From the NCBI RefSeq assembly GCF_901709675.1, contig NC_051094.1, positions 9,790,501 to 9,854,500 of the forward strand: a DNA stretch of 64,000 nucleotides. The letters are read 5' to 3'. The notes beneath the pieces were generated by a model. The model searched no databases. It saw only the letters and a list, made by a program, of their open reading frames with translations, and had not been told where the DNA came from. This document shows positions 18,801 through 30,848 of this stretch, piece after piece; positions within the stretch are counted from its first letter, which is position 1; the number at the start of each line of letters is the position of its first letter. A program made the translations under genes and the position numbers. This DNA is from Syngnathus acus. Its lineage: Eukaryota; Chordata; Actinopteri; Syngnathiformes; Syngnathidae.

Positions 18801-21470
18801 CAACAGGTGAGTGAAGACTGAGTCGTTCACCACATCGCCGACCGCTGCGCCAAGGATGCGGTTGGACAGCTCTCTTGCCTTAAACGATAAAGACATCATT
18901 TAACCACAATGGTGATTTCAATTCTATATGCTCCATTGGATATCCTCAGTTGGATAGAATCAAAAAACAAACTAGAATGACCGTACCAAGGGAAGAAGGA
19001 AGCCATTGATTTTCAAGGGGTCCCAACCTCGGGGCAAGGAGAATCCGTCCTGGTACTGAGCAGGAAGCCAGCGTGTGAATGGTATGTTAGATGATCCCCA
19101 TCGAGGATTGTGCCTGCAGGTGAGTGAAATTCATCAGAGCTTTCATTGGTAGTCCTCACTTTAGTAAGTAAAAGCTAATCAATGCATCAAATTGGGAAGC
19201 AAGAACCACTGTTGTCTTACTCGTTGTTACAGACGCCACTCAGGGTGCGAAAGATGTTAAGGTTGGGGACTGTCTTGCATGAGGGCATGCGTTGACGAGG
19301 TGAGCAGCCTGTCAGTTCTGCAATAAACTCCAGATCTTCTTCAGACAGCAGATCTGGCAACAAAATCAGACCAGTGATTGACGGGCTACACGTGTAAGTC
19401 TCTTTTCTGCCCCTCATTACCAAATCCACATCAGGGTAGGAATGCAGAAACACTGAAGGTAAACAAGGTAGACCCAATCTTGGAGAGTCCTAAATGTTGA
19501 GTTTTGACTTATATTGAGATAGTATTTCCATTCACCTGTGGCGTTAATGGAACGTCTTTGACGTCTTTCTGCCGAAGTTTTGATGATATTTAGTGTGGTG
19601 TCCATGTAATCAGCAGATCGGGCCACCTCACGGGTAATTCCAATCGGTTGCTTGAAAAAGCGCAACACATCCTGAGGTCTGGCTCCATTCCGCCTGACAC
19701 GATCAAGGCACCTGGAGCATCAAGAGGTCACATTTACATGCAGCAAGCCTCAGAGTAAATTCCGCCATTTGGTAAATGTGCACAGTCTTGAGCCCTATTT
19801 TTGTAGACAGCGCACAAACATCTTTATTTTCGTACAAGTCTTGTTTATTGTGTTTGGTAATTTGGCCTTTGGTTTGCGCCTCACTGGGCGTTTCGACAGT
19901 CCGCTGGCGTTTTCTATTTCATGCCCTTGGCGCACCTGACAATTTAGTGACAGAACTGCAAAGTGCAGGAAGACAGACTTTGAGCTTCGCAAACATGTGA
20001 GATGGGCGTCATCGTATTTAATTAATACATATAACAGCAGTTTGCGTCATTCCCTGCAAAACATCAACTCACGGAACTAATTATTACAATAATGACTGCT
20101 GCACAACAATGAGGGTGTGGTGGAGGGGAGGGGTTACTCTTAACTGGTCCAAATTGTTATGTATTTGCTCCAAATGCTCTTGTTCATCTAGCTATGCCAC
20201 CGATGCATATTGACAGGGAGAACAATTAAATGCTCTTCCACGAGATGACAGTCGGTCCAATTAATCTGTGAAGCCATGCTTCCATTTCTACAACAAAAAA
20301 ATGTGTTTGTAGTTTAACCTAGCAAACTCGATTTTACACCGAGTAAGTAAATTTGTGAGTACATTGAGACAAGATCCGTTTTTTTTTAGTATATTCTGTG
20401 TACAAATTTGGTGACATGCCATTGGATTTGAGTCATGGCTGATTAAGGTTGTTAAAAACCAGTCTACACTCCCTGTCCTCATGAAGGTTGCCATTCACCA
20501 TAATTTGAGATGTTTGTCCCAGCTGACCTTGGATGGCAGATGAACTACACCCTTGACTGGCTGTCATCCAGTCACTGGGTACAAACAGATTTAGGGCAGG
20601 GCTGGGAAGGTTTTTGTCCAAGGTAACCACAAAAAGAACTGGAACAATTGTAAAGGGCCACGTCAACATGCTGACGCCAACTTGGTCCACATTAAGTGAG
20701 TGTATTTAAAAGCATTAAATTGTCTCGTTTTAACAAAGTGCTGCTTGATTTAGGGAAAACTAGAAAATACCAATTATAAAAAAATATAGTCATTGAAATT
20801 ATGCATCATAGCATTATATTACTATTTAGTCAACATTTATCAATTATAAACTTTCTCCAGGTATGATTTAGTGTTCAATTAATCGAAGGATGTTTCGAAC
20901 TTTGGAAAAAACCCAGACAAGATGAATGAGAGTATTCTAGTACTACATAGCACAGCCCAAGCCAATAGATTTACCGCCAGAACCCCTGTGAGACCGATTT
21001 ACTAATGAGGTAATCAGACAGCCCAAGAAATGCTTTTATTTTTAGAAATGTTTTGAGTTGTCCCTCAAATGTTGGTTGGAATTATAATAAAATATATAAA
21101 ATGCACTACTATCTTAATAATAAACCTGAGCTTGCAGCGCTGACGTGTGAATAATTGTTTTCCTCATCAAAATGTGCCAGCACTGGTTTGTATGCAATAT
21201 TCCTCCCTTCAGTAGAAAAAGTCACTGTATCAAATGTATGAACTCACTCTTGTCTTGAATATTCATACGCCGAGTCCACTTTAGTGATGGCAGCATTCAC
21301 AGCTTGTTCAAGGCTCTCCCTGCTCAGATATTCTGGAAGAAAATAGAAAGTATATACCTTATCAAAGCTAAACTGTAAAAAATTAAATGCGTGTTAGCAA
21401 GCTATTTTTACTTACGGGCATTCACCTGCCACTGCAGGCAAATTGCTGCAAGCAGCAGAAGCTGAAACAT
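15810..21470 (-). CDS. mpx: MPO/EPX-type animal heme peroxidase fused to collagen-like and C1q domains
   Basis: Predicted secreted or granule peroxidase of the MPO/EPX/LPO family (H2O2-dependent halide oxidation). Coding exons: 21416-21470, 21248-21332, 19536-19711, 19221-19353, 18987-19113, 18672-18878, 18214-18568, 17968-18128, 17631-17889, 17382-17552, 17066-17303, 16791-16990, 16654-16701, 16380-16463 and 15810-16222. All are GT-AG and in frame, giving 903 residues. The start [13 protein letters not shown] is a signal peptide. Peroxidase residues are present: D226-H227-D228 (distal His and heme-ester Asp in MPO), calcium loop [13 protein letters not shown]383 and E386, proximal H481 in RYGHSMIQP, and [13 protein letters not shown]387 stands where MPO has its sulfonium Met, so MPO-like heme-Met linkage is not expected. 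The domain ends near residue 722 (FDLTPWMET) with no stop; exons continue into a Pro/Gly linker, Gly-X-Y triplets ([10 protein letters not shown]) and a C1q domain of about 124 residues (FSVRLSNNF to GHLLFTED). The symbol is by family; one-to-one orthology is unproven. Confidence 0.85.
16259..16267 (-). other. Possible 9-nt microexon coding Gly-Ala-Pro
   Basis: Between the last two collagen/C1q exons, nine bases (GAGCTCCAG on the minus strand) sit after a good acceptor (ttttccag) and before a weak GT donor (gtccct). Inclusion would add one in-frame Gly-Ala-Pro triplet to the collagen stretch. The acceptor and its polypyrimidine tract look like a duplicate of the one that opens the C1q exon. 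Confidence 0.3.
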
Positions 21471-21685
21471 ATCTGGTGAGGAGAAAAGAAAATATTAAAT
21501 TGCCTCTTCAAACGCATAGAATTGAAATTTTATATGAATATGATTAAATAGCAATCATGAATAGAAATAAAGAAAATGTTCCCGTTTTAGTCGAAAGATA
21601 TTTAGTGAACCTGAAAAGAAGCAGCTCCAAGATTTGTAAATGAGCAGCGGCAGGCTGTATACTAAGGAAGTCGCTAAGATGGCAC

Positions 21686-21693
21686 CTTTTATA
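21686..21693 (-). promoter_or_regulatory. TATA box of the peroxidase-C1q gene
   Basis: TATAAAAG on the minus strand, 216 bases upstream of the start ATG. A start site about 30 bases downstream would leave a 5' UTR of roughly 185 bases, or less if spliced. Confidence 0.5.
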
Positions 21694-24600
21694 AAGGGCG
21701 CGTCACTGGAAACACTTTTCGTCATCAAGAATTTGAAGCATTTTGTTTTCATTGTTTTTCTTTTGTTGTTTTTTTTTTTTTATTTGTTCCGCCTTGAGCT
21801 CCCGGTTCAACCACTTCAACTTGAGCAATTATGAGAACTGTACAAGGTAGCAACGCAGTACTTACTCATTATTACAATTAGACAAAGCGCATTTAAAAAA
21901 ATATCTGTAAATAGATAGAGATAGATAGATAATTTTTTTTTTATCCTGGGGGGGAAAATTCGGTTTTTGGACATACTTAATAGGCTCCTAGAAAAGGCTG
22001 CCACTCACAACAGCGCCAACAAAGGAAACCAATAAGTGCGACAAGATACAAGTCATCAGTTGCTTGTAATGTAATATAGATTGTTTTTCTACTTTATTTT
22101 GGGATTTATTGTTATGACGTTGCAATGTTTGCTCAGTATTTGTATACTGCTGCCTAAAACATATTGAGTCGGCGATGCGTAGTAAAGTACATCTTCACTT
22201 AACAAGTGTTAGAACATGCATGAACAATGGGTGCACAAAAATTCGAACTGACAGATGATTGCAAAGATAACAACTTCCTGGAACTGTGTTCGTGACAAGA
22301 CGCAATGCTTGATTACCAAAGCTTCCAATCTTCAACACCCACACACACTTAGACAAGTGTAATTTACGTGATGCCTTTTTTAGATTTATTTTGTTGTTAC
22401 GGTAAATGTAAAGTCAAAAATGACTTGATCAAATATCACTTGTAGGCTAATATACACATGTTCAAAGCTGTCTTGTGAATAATTCCAGTTGTGACCTAAT
22501 TGCCTTTGTAATCATTTGAATCCCCTTCAAAATGTTTTATTTAGAATACCTAAAATTTCACGAGCTCAGAAAGACATCATTTTAAATGTTTCTGTTGAAA
22601 CCTCTTGCATCTTGGACAGAAGCGTGAAGCTCATAAACGTGGCCAAATTGTAACTTCCTCATCTGAAGACGCATGCAAGGCCTTGACTGCAGCCATGTTT
22701 TCCTTGGTAATCTTTGAATTTTGTCTTCAAGTAAGTTCAAAGCTTGCTCTATTGGCTTGAAGTCAGGCCAGCTTTGGTTAAGCTTTGGTTACCTTCCATC
22801 TCTGCAAACTCCAAGCACAATAAATGTACAGTATTGTTAAATTAACACCATCACAGTCCCTCATAAGAGTGCCCTTGTTTTGGACAAATTTGAAATTGGA
22901 TTTGTTAATAAACAGTCACTTTCTAGACAAGAAATATAGCTTTCTGTTACACACGAATAAATAAGACTTGATTATATGAAAAAAGGAAACCAATTATAAA
23001 TTTGCTGTATTGACATACATTTTTATTGTTTATTAAAACATTTACTTCAGGTCCCTTGGATTAACCTTAACTCCACATAGCCAAAACAAACTAGACTTAG
23101 TAGATTTATACAATTTCATGGGACAAACATTAAAATTTGATAAGAAATGCAGGCCAGTGCTTCTGATAGTGTTTAGTCCAGCAAAGTAGGTCTTGCTGGG
23201 CCTCAATGTTGACAGTATTTGGTTTCATCGAACTTTTGTCTTTTATTGCAGCTCTTGATTCCAGCCAGAAGTGGAATAGATCCTATCCGGATTGTATTTT
23301 CTCAAGATGTTAGGTTTATTTTTACAGTTGGAGTTGGCATTTGGAGGAACTACAGTAGACTAACTCCCTCACAGATCAGGTTGTACAACATGCTTTGGAT
23401 ATTAATAAAAGGTGTCACTCAAATGGAGCAGGGGCTTTCTATGTCGGCCGCAGACTGTGTGTGAATAGTACAATACTAATTCGACTCAAAATCATTCCAA
23501 AGTTTGATCAATTTCTTGAAACAGATCATTTTCAGGAGCATATTCTGGACAGACATACTGAAATAGTACAAGCCTTTGAATTAAGGGAATGTACTCACTC
23601 AGTCGCTTTGGATTTTACTTTGACTATGTCTATAAGAAGTCTATAAGGTGTCTGCATATGCATACCTTTTTAGCTTCAGCAAACACCAAATCAGATACAT
23701 TGACATCAGTCCATTGAATATGCAGGAATAAAAGTTTTTGAAGGAAATACAGTATATACATCTTCTGAAACAGATTCAGCAACGGAAAACCAACCAATGA
23801 CCGCCATCCGGCTCCTAACACCCCTGCAACCAGGTTCTATGATTCCCCCAAGGGCGATGGGTGGCCTTACGTGAAGAATGGGAAAAAAGGTGTTACATAT
23901 CTTACAGTATGTTTTAAGTAGTATGTTCTAATGTCAGGTCTCATGATTGAGTTTCTCTTATTGTGTCACTCATAAGTCTCATTGCCTGGAAATGGAAATT
24001 AGTTTTGCTTAAAAGCAATTGTCTTCCTGTTTCTCTGCTTCTTACCCTGCAGCACCTGTTGCGGTAAAGTTTTGTTCGACTTCATATGGCAGTCACATTT
24101 TTAGTTTTCCAACCGACACAATTTGTCACTCAAGGAACACACCCTCTGACGATACGACTTAATTACTGGTTACATGATTGGAAAGACGCAGAGTATAATA
24201 AAAACCAAGCCTTATTGACGGAAACAAATGAAAGAAAAATTACACAAAGTCTCTGGAGAATCAATATACGCATATACCGACACTATAATCTATACAACCA
24301 CAATAACCTTTGCAGGTGAGCGTAATTTGAATCTTTCAAAACTTTTAGATGCACATATAATGTTCAATATTTCTGTGCTTTTTTTGCACAACCGGCTCTT
24401 CGGTAACAAGGAAATGGAGGGCAAAATTAACAACTACTGTATGAGCCATAATTGGACCAATACACTTTCTGGTTCAGTGAGGATGTATATTTAAACTATT
24501 TTCATCATGCTGTTCACATTTTCCCATCACAAGAGCAGGAAGATGGAAAGTCCCCACTGACCTCAAAGTGTCATTAGCAGGTTGCAACAAAAGACATACG

Positions 24601-25529
24601 ACGAAGAATTTTATACTGTAGTATATAATCAACCCTAAAAAAATATTTAATAATGACAGCCCTAAATAAAGTTCCTACACACTACCAGATTCTTACCACA
24701 GCGTCTGCAGCACAGATATCCTTGTCAACTTTGTCCGCACGTTACTAGTGCCCAATAGATGTCCTGTCTTCATCAGATCATCAATGGCCACAGTCATATC
24801 ATTATCAATATTACATTCTGTTCCACAAACAAATTTATACTTCCACTGCTTGTATCTGGTATTTTTTGTTTATCTAATCCATTATCTTCCAGCTCCATTG
24901 TGATCATGAAATTATGTCAGAGATTGCCACAACATAAATTCTTGACTTTATTATCTGTTGATGGTCATCCTTGATACCAGCAAAGTTCTTACAAAGTCTC
25001 TTGTTGATCTCATTCACAATCCACAATGAAATGCTCTTAATACTTTTAAGTTTTTTTCCAATGACACCTTCAACCTCTTCCTCCACGGTATGTTAATCAA
25101 CACACACCACAAATCCTTGTAGTCATGGGATCACTAAATTTGAACAACTTCTGAACTACTTTTGTCACCCACCCACTGCTTGACTTTTCAGCCATTCTTG
25201 CATGTACAAACTGATTGAAACTCTGCTATACTGTCATTTACTGTCATTTGCTTTAAACCCCGTACTGTAGCCGTTTGCTGTTTCCCTCATTATAAAATGT
25301 ACGACTATTATTAAACAATCACTGTCACACAGTAATTTCACTCCCAGCTCCTTTTGTTTTCTGTTGTTTTCTCCGTCTTTTCATTCTTATTCCACACAAT
25401 AGTCACACACTTATAACAACAGCAAGATTTACAAGATTACAAGATTTACTAAATCACACACCTTTTTGTACAGTGACAAACATTTTACATTAAGAGTCAT
25501 ATTATGCTTTGTTTCAGATTTACTGTGCG

Positions 25530-25590
25530 ACTGGCTGGCGACCAGTTCAGGGATGTGATAAGCGGCGTTCAAAATGGACGGATGGGTGTG
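25530..25590 (+). mobile_element. SINE 3'-half fragment
   Basis: Contains ctggctggcgaccagttcag followed by an aagcgg-type tail and gatgg, matching the 3' part of the SINE at 8081-8440. Confidence 0.6.
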
Positions 25591-26459
25591 ATTTACTATC
25601 GATCAGCTTATTGAGGCACAACATGAAATCTACTATAAATATATAGTCTAAGCGAGAATAGCTTGAAGTTAACTGCAAGTAAACTACTTGCAAGCAGAGT
25701 GCACAGTTTTTACTCTTGATCTCTCTGATTGGCAGTGGAGGGCCAGTGGAAAGGAAACCTAAATAATGGTAAATAAGCTTGCACTGATTATCTTATTTAA
25801 CGAATCAAATCCAAACAAGCTAGTTGAAAGAGTCTGGACTAAAGGAAGTTAAGAGAGGCATAGACTTTGAATATGCAGATTACTACCATTTACTGCAACT
25901 TTAAACAACAATCCAGGTATGTTTCCATTGAAGATAGTTAAGTTAAGCACAGTTAAGAACTCAACATAAACCTGTTACACAGCACATGTTAATAGGACAA
26001 GCAATTTAAAGTATCTTAAACTGAGTTCATTGTAGGTCATTCACTTGATTTTTTTATCCCTGTATTCATTGAGACTGTTGTAACTTTCTCATCTATCTCT
26101 TGGTTCCATTCCATCACCTGCACATGTATTCTTTTTACACCATGGCAGGAATCAGGACTTCCATCTCCCTCCCCATTATTTCAGCAGCTTAAAAAATTTA
26201 TTAAGAATCATTCTGTCACCTCATTGTTGAGGTTGTGGCCTTGTTTCAAAAGGTTGGCCATGAACCAGAGAGCCAAACCACAGGACTAGTTGTATGACAT
26301 TCATCAGTGAATGAAATGGCTCAAGAATCTGGCCTACTAATGATCTACTGATGATGGGTTTGAGGTTCATGTTGGTGCGCTAAAGAGAAAGGGTGTGTGT
26401 GTGTGCTTGCACACAGGGCGTTGTGATGCGAAGTGCAGTGGTGTTGGAGTAGTAGTGCT

Positions 26460-27130
26460 TGTAGTTAGTGCATGTTGCATGCTTCTTCCTGCTTGCTACC
26501 TTCTGCTTTCAGCTACTGCCGCCGGCTAGCCCCCTGTTTCCGGGGGCGAAAAGAGGAGCCGAGTGTGTAAGTCTCCTCAGCCGGTACATAGCCTCTCCAC
26601 CGTCAAGACTTCTGCATGCCTCCTCGTGGCCACACATGGTAACTGGGTGCCTCACGGCTCCAGGCCAAATTGCAGGGGATCGATCGGGGGAGCAACAGTG
26701 GGCCCCTAGGCGTGACGTACAGGCCCACCGGCGTGTGGATGTCCTGGCGCCCGCTAACCACTGTCCCAGCTATGGGGGAAATAGCACCCCCGCTGCCTTG
26801 TGGGTATCGTCTGGAACGAAAAGGCTAAGGGAGCAAACCCCGACAGGAAACCCGGCTCGGACTCCGTTAGGCAGACTCATGCTTTAAAAAAGCATTGTTC
26901 TGGCAACTCCTGCAGCCAATCTGATGCCAAATGTATCGGTTCACCGTTCCTTTGGATGACAACAGGAAGGCCGAGAGGGAAGCCCTGATGCCTGGGAAAC
27001 TCAAGGCTTCCATAAAACTTGCCCAGGCTTCTTGCGCACTGGAGAGGCTCACCAGCCACAGCAGACGCTGTGCAAAGAACACCTAACCTCCAGACACAAG
27101 AAATCTATGGTCTTTCGAGACTGTGATGCC
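26460..27130 (+). mobile_element. GC-rich retroelement-like fragment
   Basis: About 650 bases, clearly more GC-rich than the surroundings, with a 139-codon open frame (26468-26887) that shows no recognisable domain. Composition and isolation suggest a LINE 5' region or similar insert. I cannot assign the family. Confidence 0.35.
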
Positions 27131-28842
27131 GATGATGAAAGAGAAAGGAGTAAAACAACATAGAGTATGCATAAACGTAGACAGTAAAGCTAAAGATAAA
27201 TTATTTATTCAAATTAAATCCCGCATGTGCAATAATTACACAGTATACTTGCTTACGATTAAAAAATAAGCAAACACTCAGAATATAAAGATAAGATGAG
27301 ATCTCGAGCACTTTGTGTCTATGGTAAAATACAGCATTCAAAAAAAGTCTCTACTTCCTTCGTTCTTATCAGGCCAATGTGTAGCTGGCATTGGGGCTCC
27401 ACAAGCGGAAAGTTGCCTCTCCCCCTGCTGAGATATTCCATAGCAGTCAAATAGACACATTTGGAAATGTTTGTCCAAAAAATCATGTTTCATATAGTAC
27501 AGTACATAAGTTTTTATGTATTATATTTCTGTTGCAGGTGGACAATTATCCACATTGCCCATCCCTTACATGCATGGAAAACATACAGCAAACTAGAGGA
27601 CAGTGGCGTTTTTTTTTGGTTGTTTATTTTTTCTTTCTCCCAGTCTTATTTCTGTCGCTTTCTAAGACATCTTTGTGGAAAAAAGAATTTACTAGTAACT
27701 TTACCTTAAAGCAGAGTTAAACCAGTTTAATGAGTGCTTGCAACACATGGCACCTTTTCACTTTTTGTACACGGAAGTAATCAAAGTAAAATCCAGTTTG
27801 GTAAGTCGATTAAATTATCATCTTTCTTGTATTTTACATTTCCAACTGCTTCCTTTTATTGTCTTGTCCAATAATGTGAGTCCAACAGCAATCGATTTTG
27901 TGCTGACCTCCCATCAACACAAAACTGATGACTGTTACAATTCAAGTATAACAAATTACAATATTTGCTACAATTAAACCAAAAATATTAAACAGTTGAA
28001 ACTGGATGAACAAACAAACATAAAGTAGATTACTGATGACAAACACTTTCATTCGCTGGCGCCAGATTTATTATACGACACATTTTGCACTCGTGTTAAA
28101 ACTGTATCAAGTAACAGTAAAGTAATTTTCTTGAAGGTTTTTGTAATGTACACATGAAGACGCTGTGGAATAGTTGTGAGTCAAATGATGCAAGTGTTTA
28201 TTACCGACTGGAGCAATAGAGGTGGTTGGAAAATATTGAGACAAACAGGGTGAGGATGGAGTTTGGCCACATACTTGACATTGTTCAACTGCTGTTTCAT
28301 TAGAGCCAAATGAATTACAAAACAAATGCAAAAAACTTTCCCTTCCAGCCACTTTTTTTTTTTCATATTGCAGGACAAGTAGTGAATTATATATACAGTA
28401 TACTATATGACCTGGTTATAAAGGTTTGTATCGTGATGAATGGTTTCTATTTCCATTCATAAACAAGTTGGACAGTACCGTACATGCCAGGTTTGCAGCC
28501 GACAAACTAAAAAAGTCACTTGCTTTCTTCCATTACGTACGTTTCTTTAAAGCAGAGCAAAGAACACTTCCGAATAAAGCAAGGATTTCATTCATTTACG
28601 TCAAGTAGCCATAGTTAAATAAGTACTTGGGATTTTTCATGTATGACATTTCCATTGTGTGTCAAGAATAGACTTTCATTTTACAATTAGTGCAAGGCGG
28701 GGGAATTCTGCTTGTGTGCTGTTTCCGCATGCAGTGATCTCAAAGTCACACCTTAAAAGATTTTTTTGCACCGGGCTTTAACTTTAAGTGTAGCAGCATT
28801 GATATTCATTTTTGCATGTTAACAAAGATCCCAGATTTTCGC

Positions 28843-29010
28843 ATTCAGTCATTCAGTCATTCAGTCATTCATCCTCCCAACCATTTACACTCATGAGGGT
28901 CGCGGGCGAAGGCGGGTGAACCCTGAACTGGTCGCCAGCCAATCGCAGGGCACACATAGACAACCATTCACACCTACGGGCAATTTGGAGTGCTCAATCG
29001 GCCTACCACG
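28843..29010 (-). mobile_element. SINE 3'-half, inverted, with attcagtc repeat at its end
   Basis: The minus strand carries the conserved body (cgattggctggcgaccagtt type) and the reverse complement of the gaagactccaaattg-like segment is recognisable. The tail has expanded into an attcagtc array (28845-28873). Confidence 0.65.
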
Positions 29011-29976
29011 CATTTCATAAAGATGTTAAATTCAGAAACATTAAACCACATAATAATCTCGGAGTATTATCACAAAGAACATTAACACGCTGCAGTCTTT
29101 AAAGATAAAGTGGGAAAATATATACAATGTTCTCTGACAGTGTGTTATATTGTTTTACAACGTGAAATGTTATTTTTAAGGGATTTTTTTTTTTAGTTTT
29201 GTGTTTTCTCTCAATTGTACTTGTCCTGTATTGTACTTTGCCAGTGTGTAACAGAAAAAAATATAATCTAAATATAATATATAATATAAAAATATTACAT
29301 CAGTTATTTAATGAGCAGTTTAACAGTGATGTGTTGTAATCTGAATCATTTTCAACTCACAGATAAATTGGTCAGGCTCTTGTTCATGACAATGTGTTGC
29401 ATCTGTAAACAAATATGAGGCTGGCTGCATGAAAATATTTAATTGTTGCGCTAATTATTCAATTAGATCATTTTCATTTTAGAGCAAGAACACAATGCCT
29501 GTGTGTTTGATGGCTCTGTAGAGGTGTGCCATAATGAGTGAGCAAGCGTTTGTTTGAATGTTCCCTGCTTTTCTTTTGTCTGGCAACCAATCCATTGTCC
29601 AAGGATGGAGCCAGACAGTTTTTAGTAGGGTGGCCATGGCAACCAACAACTCACTGAGGGGTGAGTTAACCTCTGGACAGTTGAATCATGTACAGTGACG
29701 CTGCAGTGTGGGGTATAAATGAACACATTCTGTCTTAAGTCAAATGTTCTAACAAGCACCAGTAATATTTTATGGGGTATGTTTACAATTTATAATGTTT
29801 ATGTATTAAATCAGTGGCAGTTTTTATTTTACTTCCGTGTCACGTTTGTCACGTAGGCCTACCAGGTGTTACCAAATACCGACAGTACCAGGGAATTTAT
29901 TCTCTCTGCTGCTATCTAGTGATCACTTAAAAAAAGAAGTCCCTTTTTATATGGGGTTACTGAGCTGTGCCTTATG

Positions 29977-30344
29977 TGTACAGTCATCCTTCGCTATATC
30001 ACGGTTCACCTTTCACGACCTCACTGCTTCACAGATTTTTTTCACAGTGCATTGTGCTATGGCTTCAGATGAAAAAGACACTACAAAGCAGAGTCAGGCC
30101 GCAGAGGCGCACTATATAGTACGTACTGATGATTAAAATTATTATTTTACGGTAGTTATCTGGAAGAAAGTGTTTACTTCTCTTTGTTAAACAAATGGCT
30201 GGGCCTGAAAACAAGTTTTGTCCTATGGTTTCAATGTTATACCTGTACAATAATGGTAAAATAAAATAATGGTTTCTACTTCACGGATTTCACTTATCAA
30301 GGGTTCTTTTCGGAACGTAACCCAAGCGAAAAACGAGGGATTTC
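29977..30344. mobile_element. Mariner/Tigger-like MITE
   Basis: The left end (tacagtcatccttcgctata) and right end (gcgaaaaacgagggatttctg) are approximate inverted repeats of the 'cag..atcc.tcg' type common in non-autonomous TcMar elements, with flanking TA. Internal sequence is non-coding. Confidence 0.55.
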
Positions 30345-30848
30345 TGCACTGGAAATTTACAAAACTCTGTATGCTGTGTCTGTGCTCTGATTGAGCAACT
30401 ATGTTTGTATAAATGAATAAGAATGTTTACACATTGATTATATATGATAAAGTACAAGTTTGTATAAACTAATAAGAGTATGTACACATTGCTGGTGCTC
30501 CCTCTTCAGTAGTTTGAAAAATATGTATGGAGCATGTTGTGGTTTATTAGTGCGCTACCACATCCAACATGGCGGATGCGTTAACGTGTGACAGCAGGGT
30601 CTATGTTTTTGCTTCCTTTTTGCTACTCACTTGCCATTTTGACAAGGCCTCCGAGAAAAAATACAATCTTACTATGTATAATGTGGGAATTTAAATTTGT
30701 TAAGAATTAGTGCTTCTCAGATGGTATGTGACGTACAAGTTTACATCCATATTGGGAGAACTTCCGGAGCGTCAGACAGATTTTTTTTTTTTCGTCAGTC
30801 AAATAAATACATATCATCTGGTCAGTGCTGTTTCTGTCCTGCTCCTAC

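Larger units (their letters stand above)
21471..30848. other. 9.4-kb gene-poor intergenic region
   Basis: AT-rich DNA without an ORF that looks like a vertebrate exon series. It contains a GC-rich retroelement-like block (26460-27130), SINE fragments (25530-25590 and 28843-29010), a MITE with conserved ends (29977-30344) and a run of attcagtc units (28845-28873). I read both strands and found no supportable gene. Confidence 0.55.

Noticed and set aside
20433-20690. 85-codon minus-strand frame inside peroxidase intron 2
   Set aside because: It does not fit the peroxidase protein; exons 2 and 3 join correctly without it. Possibly a repeat.
24904-25086. Minus-strand frame EEEVEGVIGKKLKS..., considered as an NK-lysin/granulysin-type saposin near sftpb
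   Set aside because: It lacks the paired cysteines of a saposin fold and has no flanking exons.
26468-26887. 139-codon plus-strand frame with a hydrophobic start
   Set aside because: GC-rich repeat-like block; composition and lack of domain or splice partners argue against a gene.
28845-28873. attcagtc array considered as a CRISPR-like repeat
   Set aside because: Simple tandem repeat without spacers, at the tail of an inverted SINE in a vertebrate genome.
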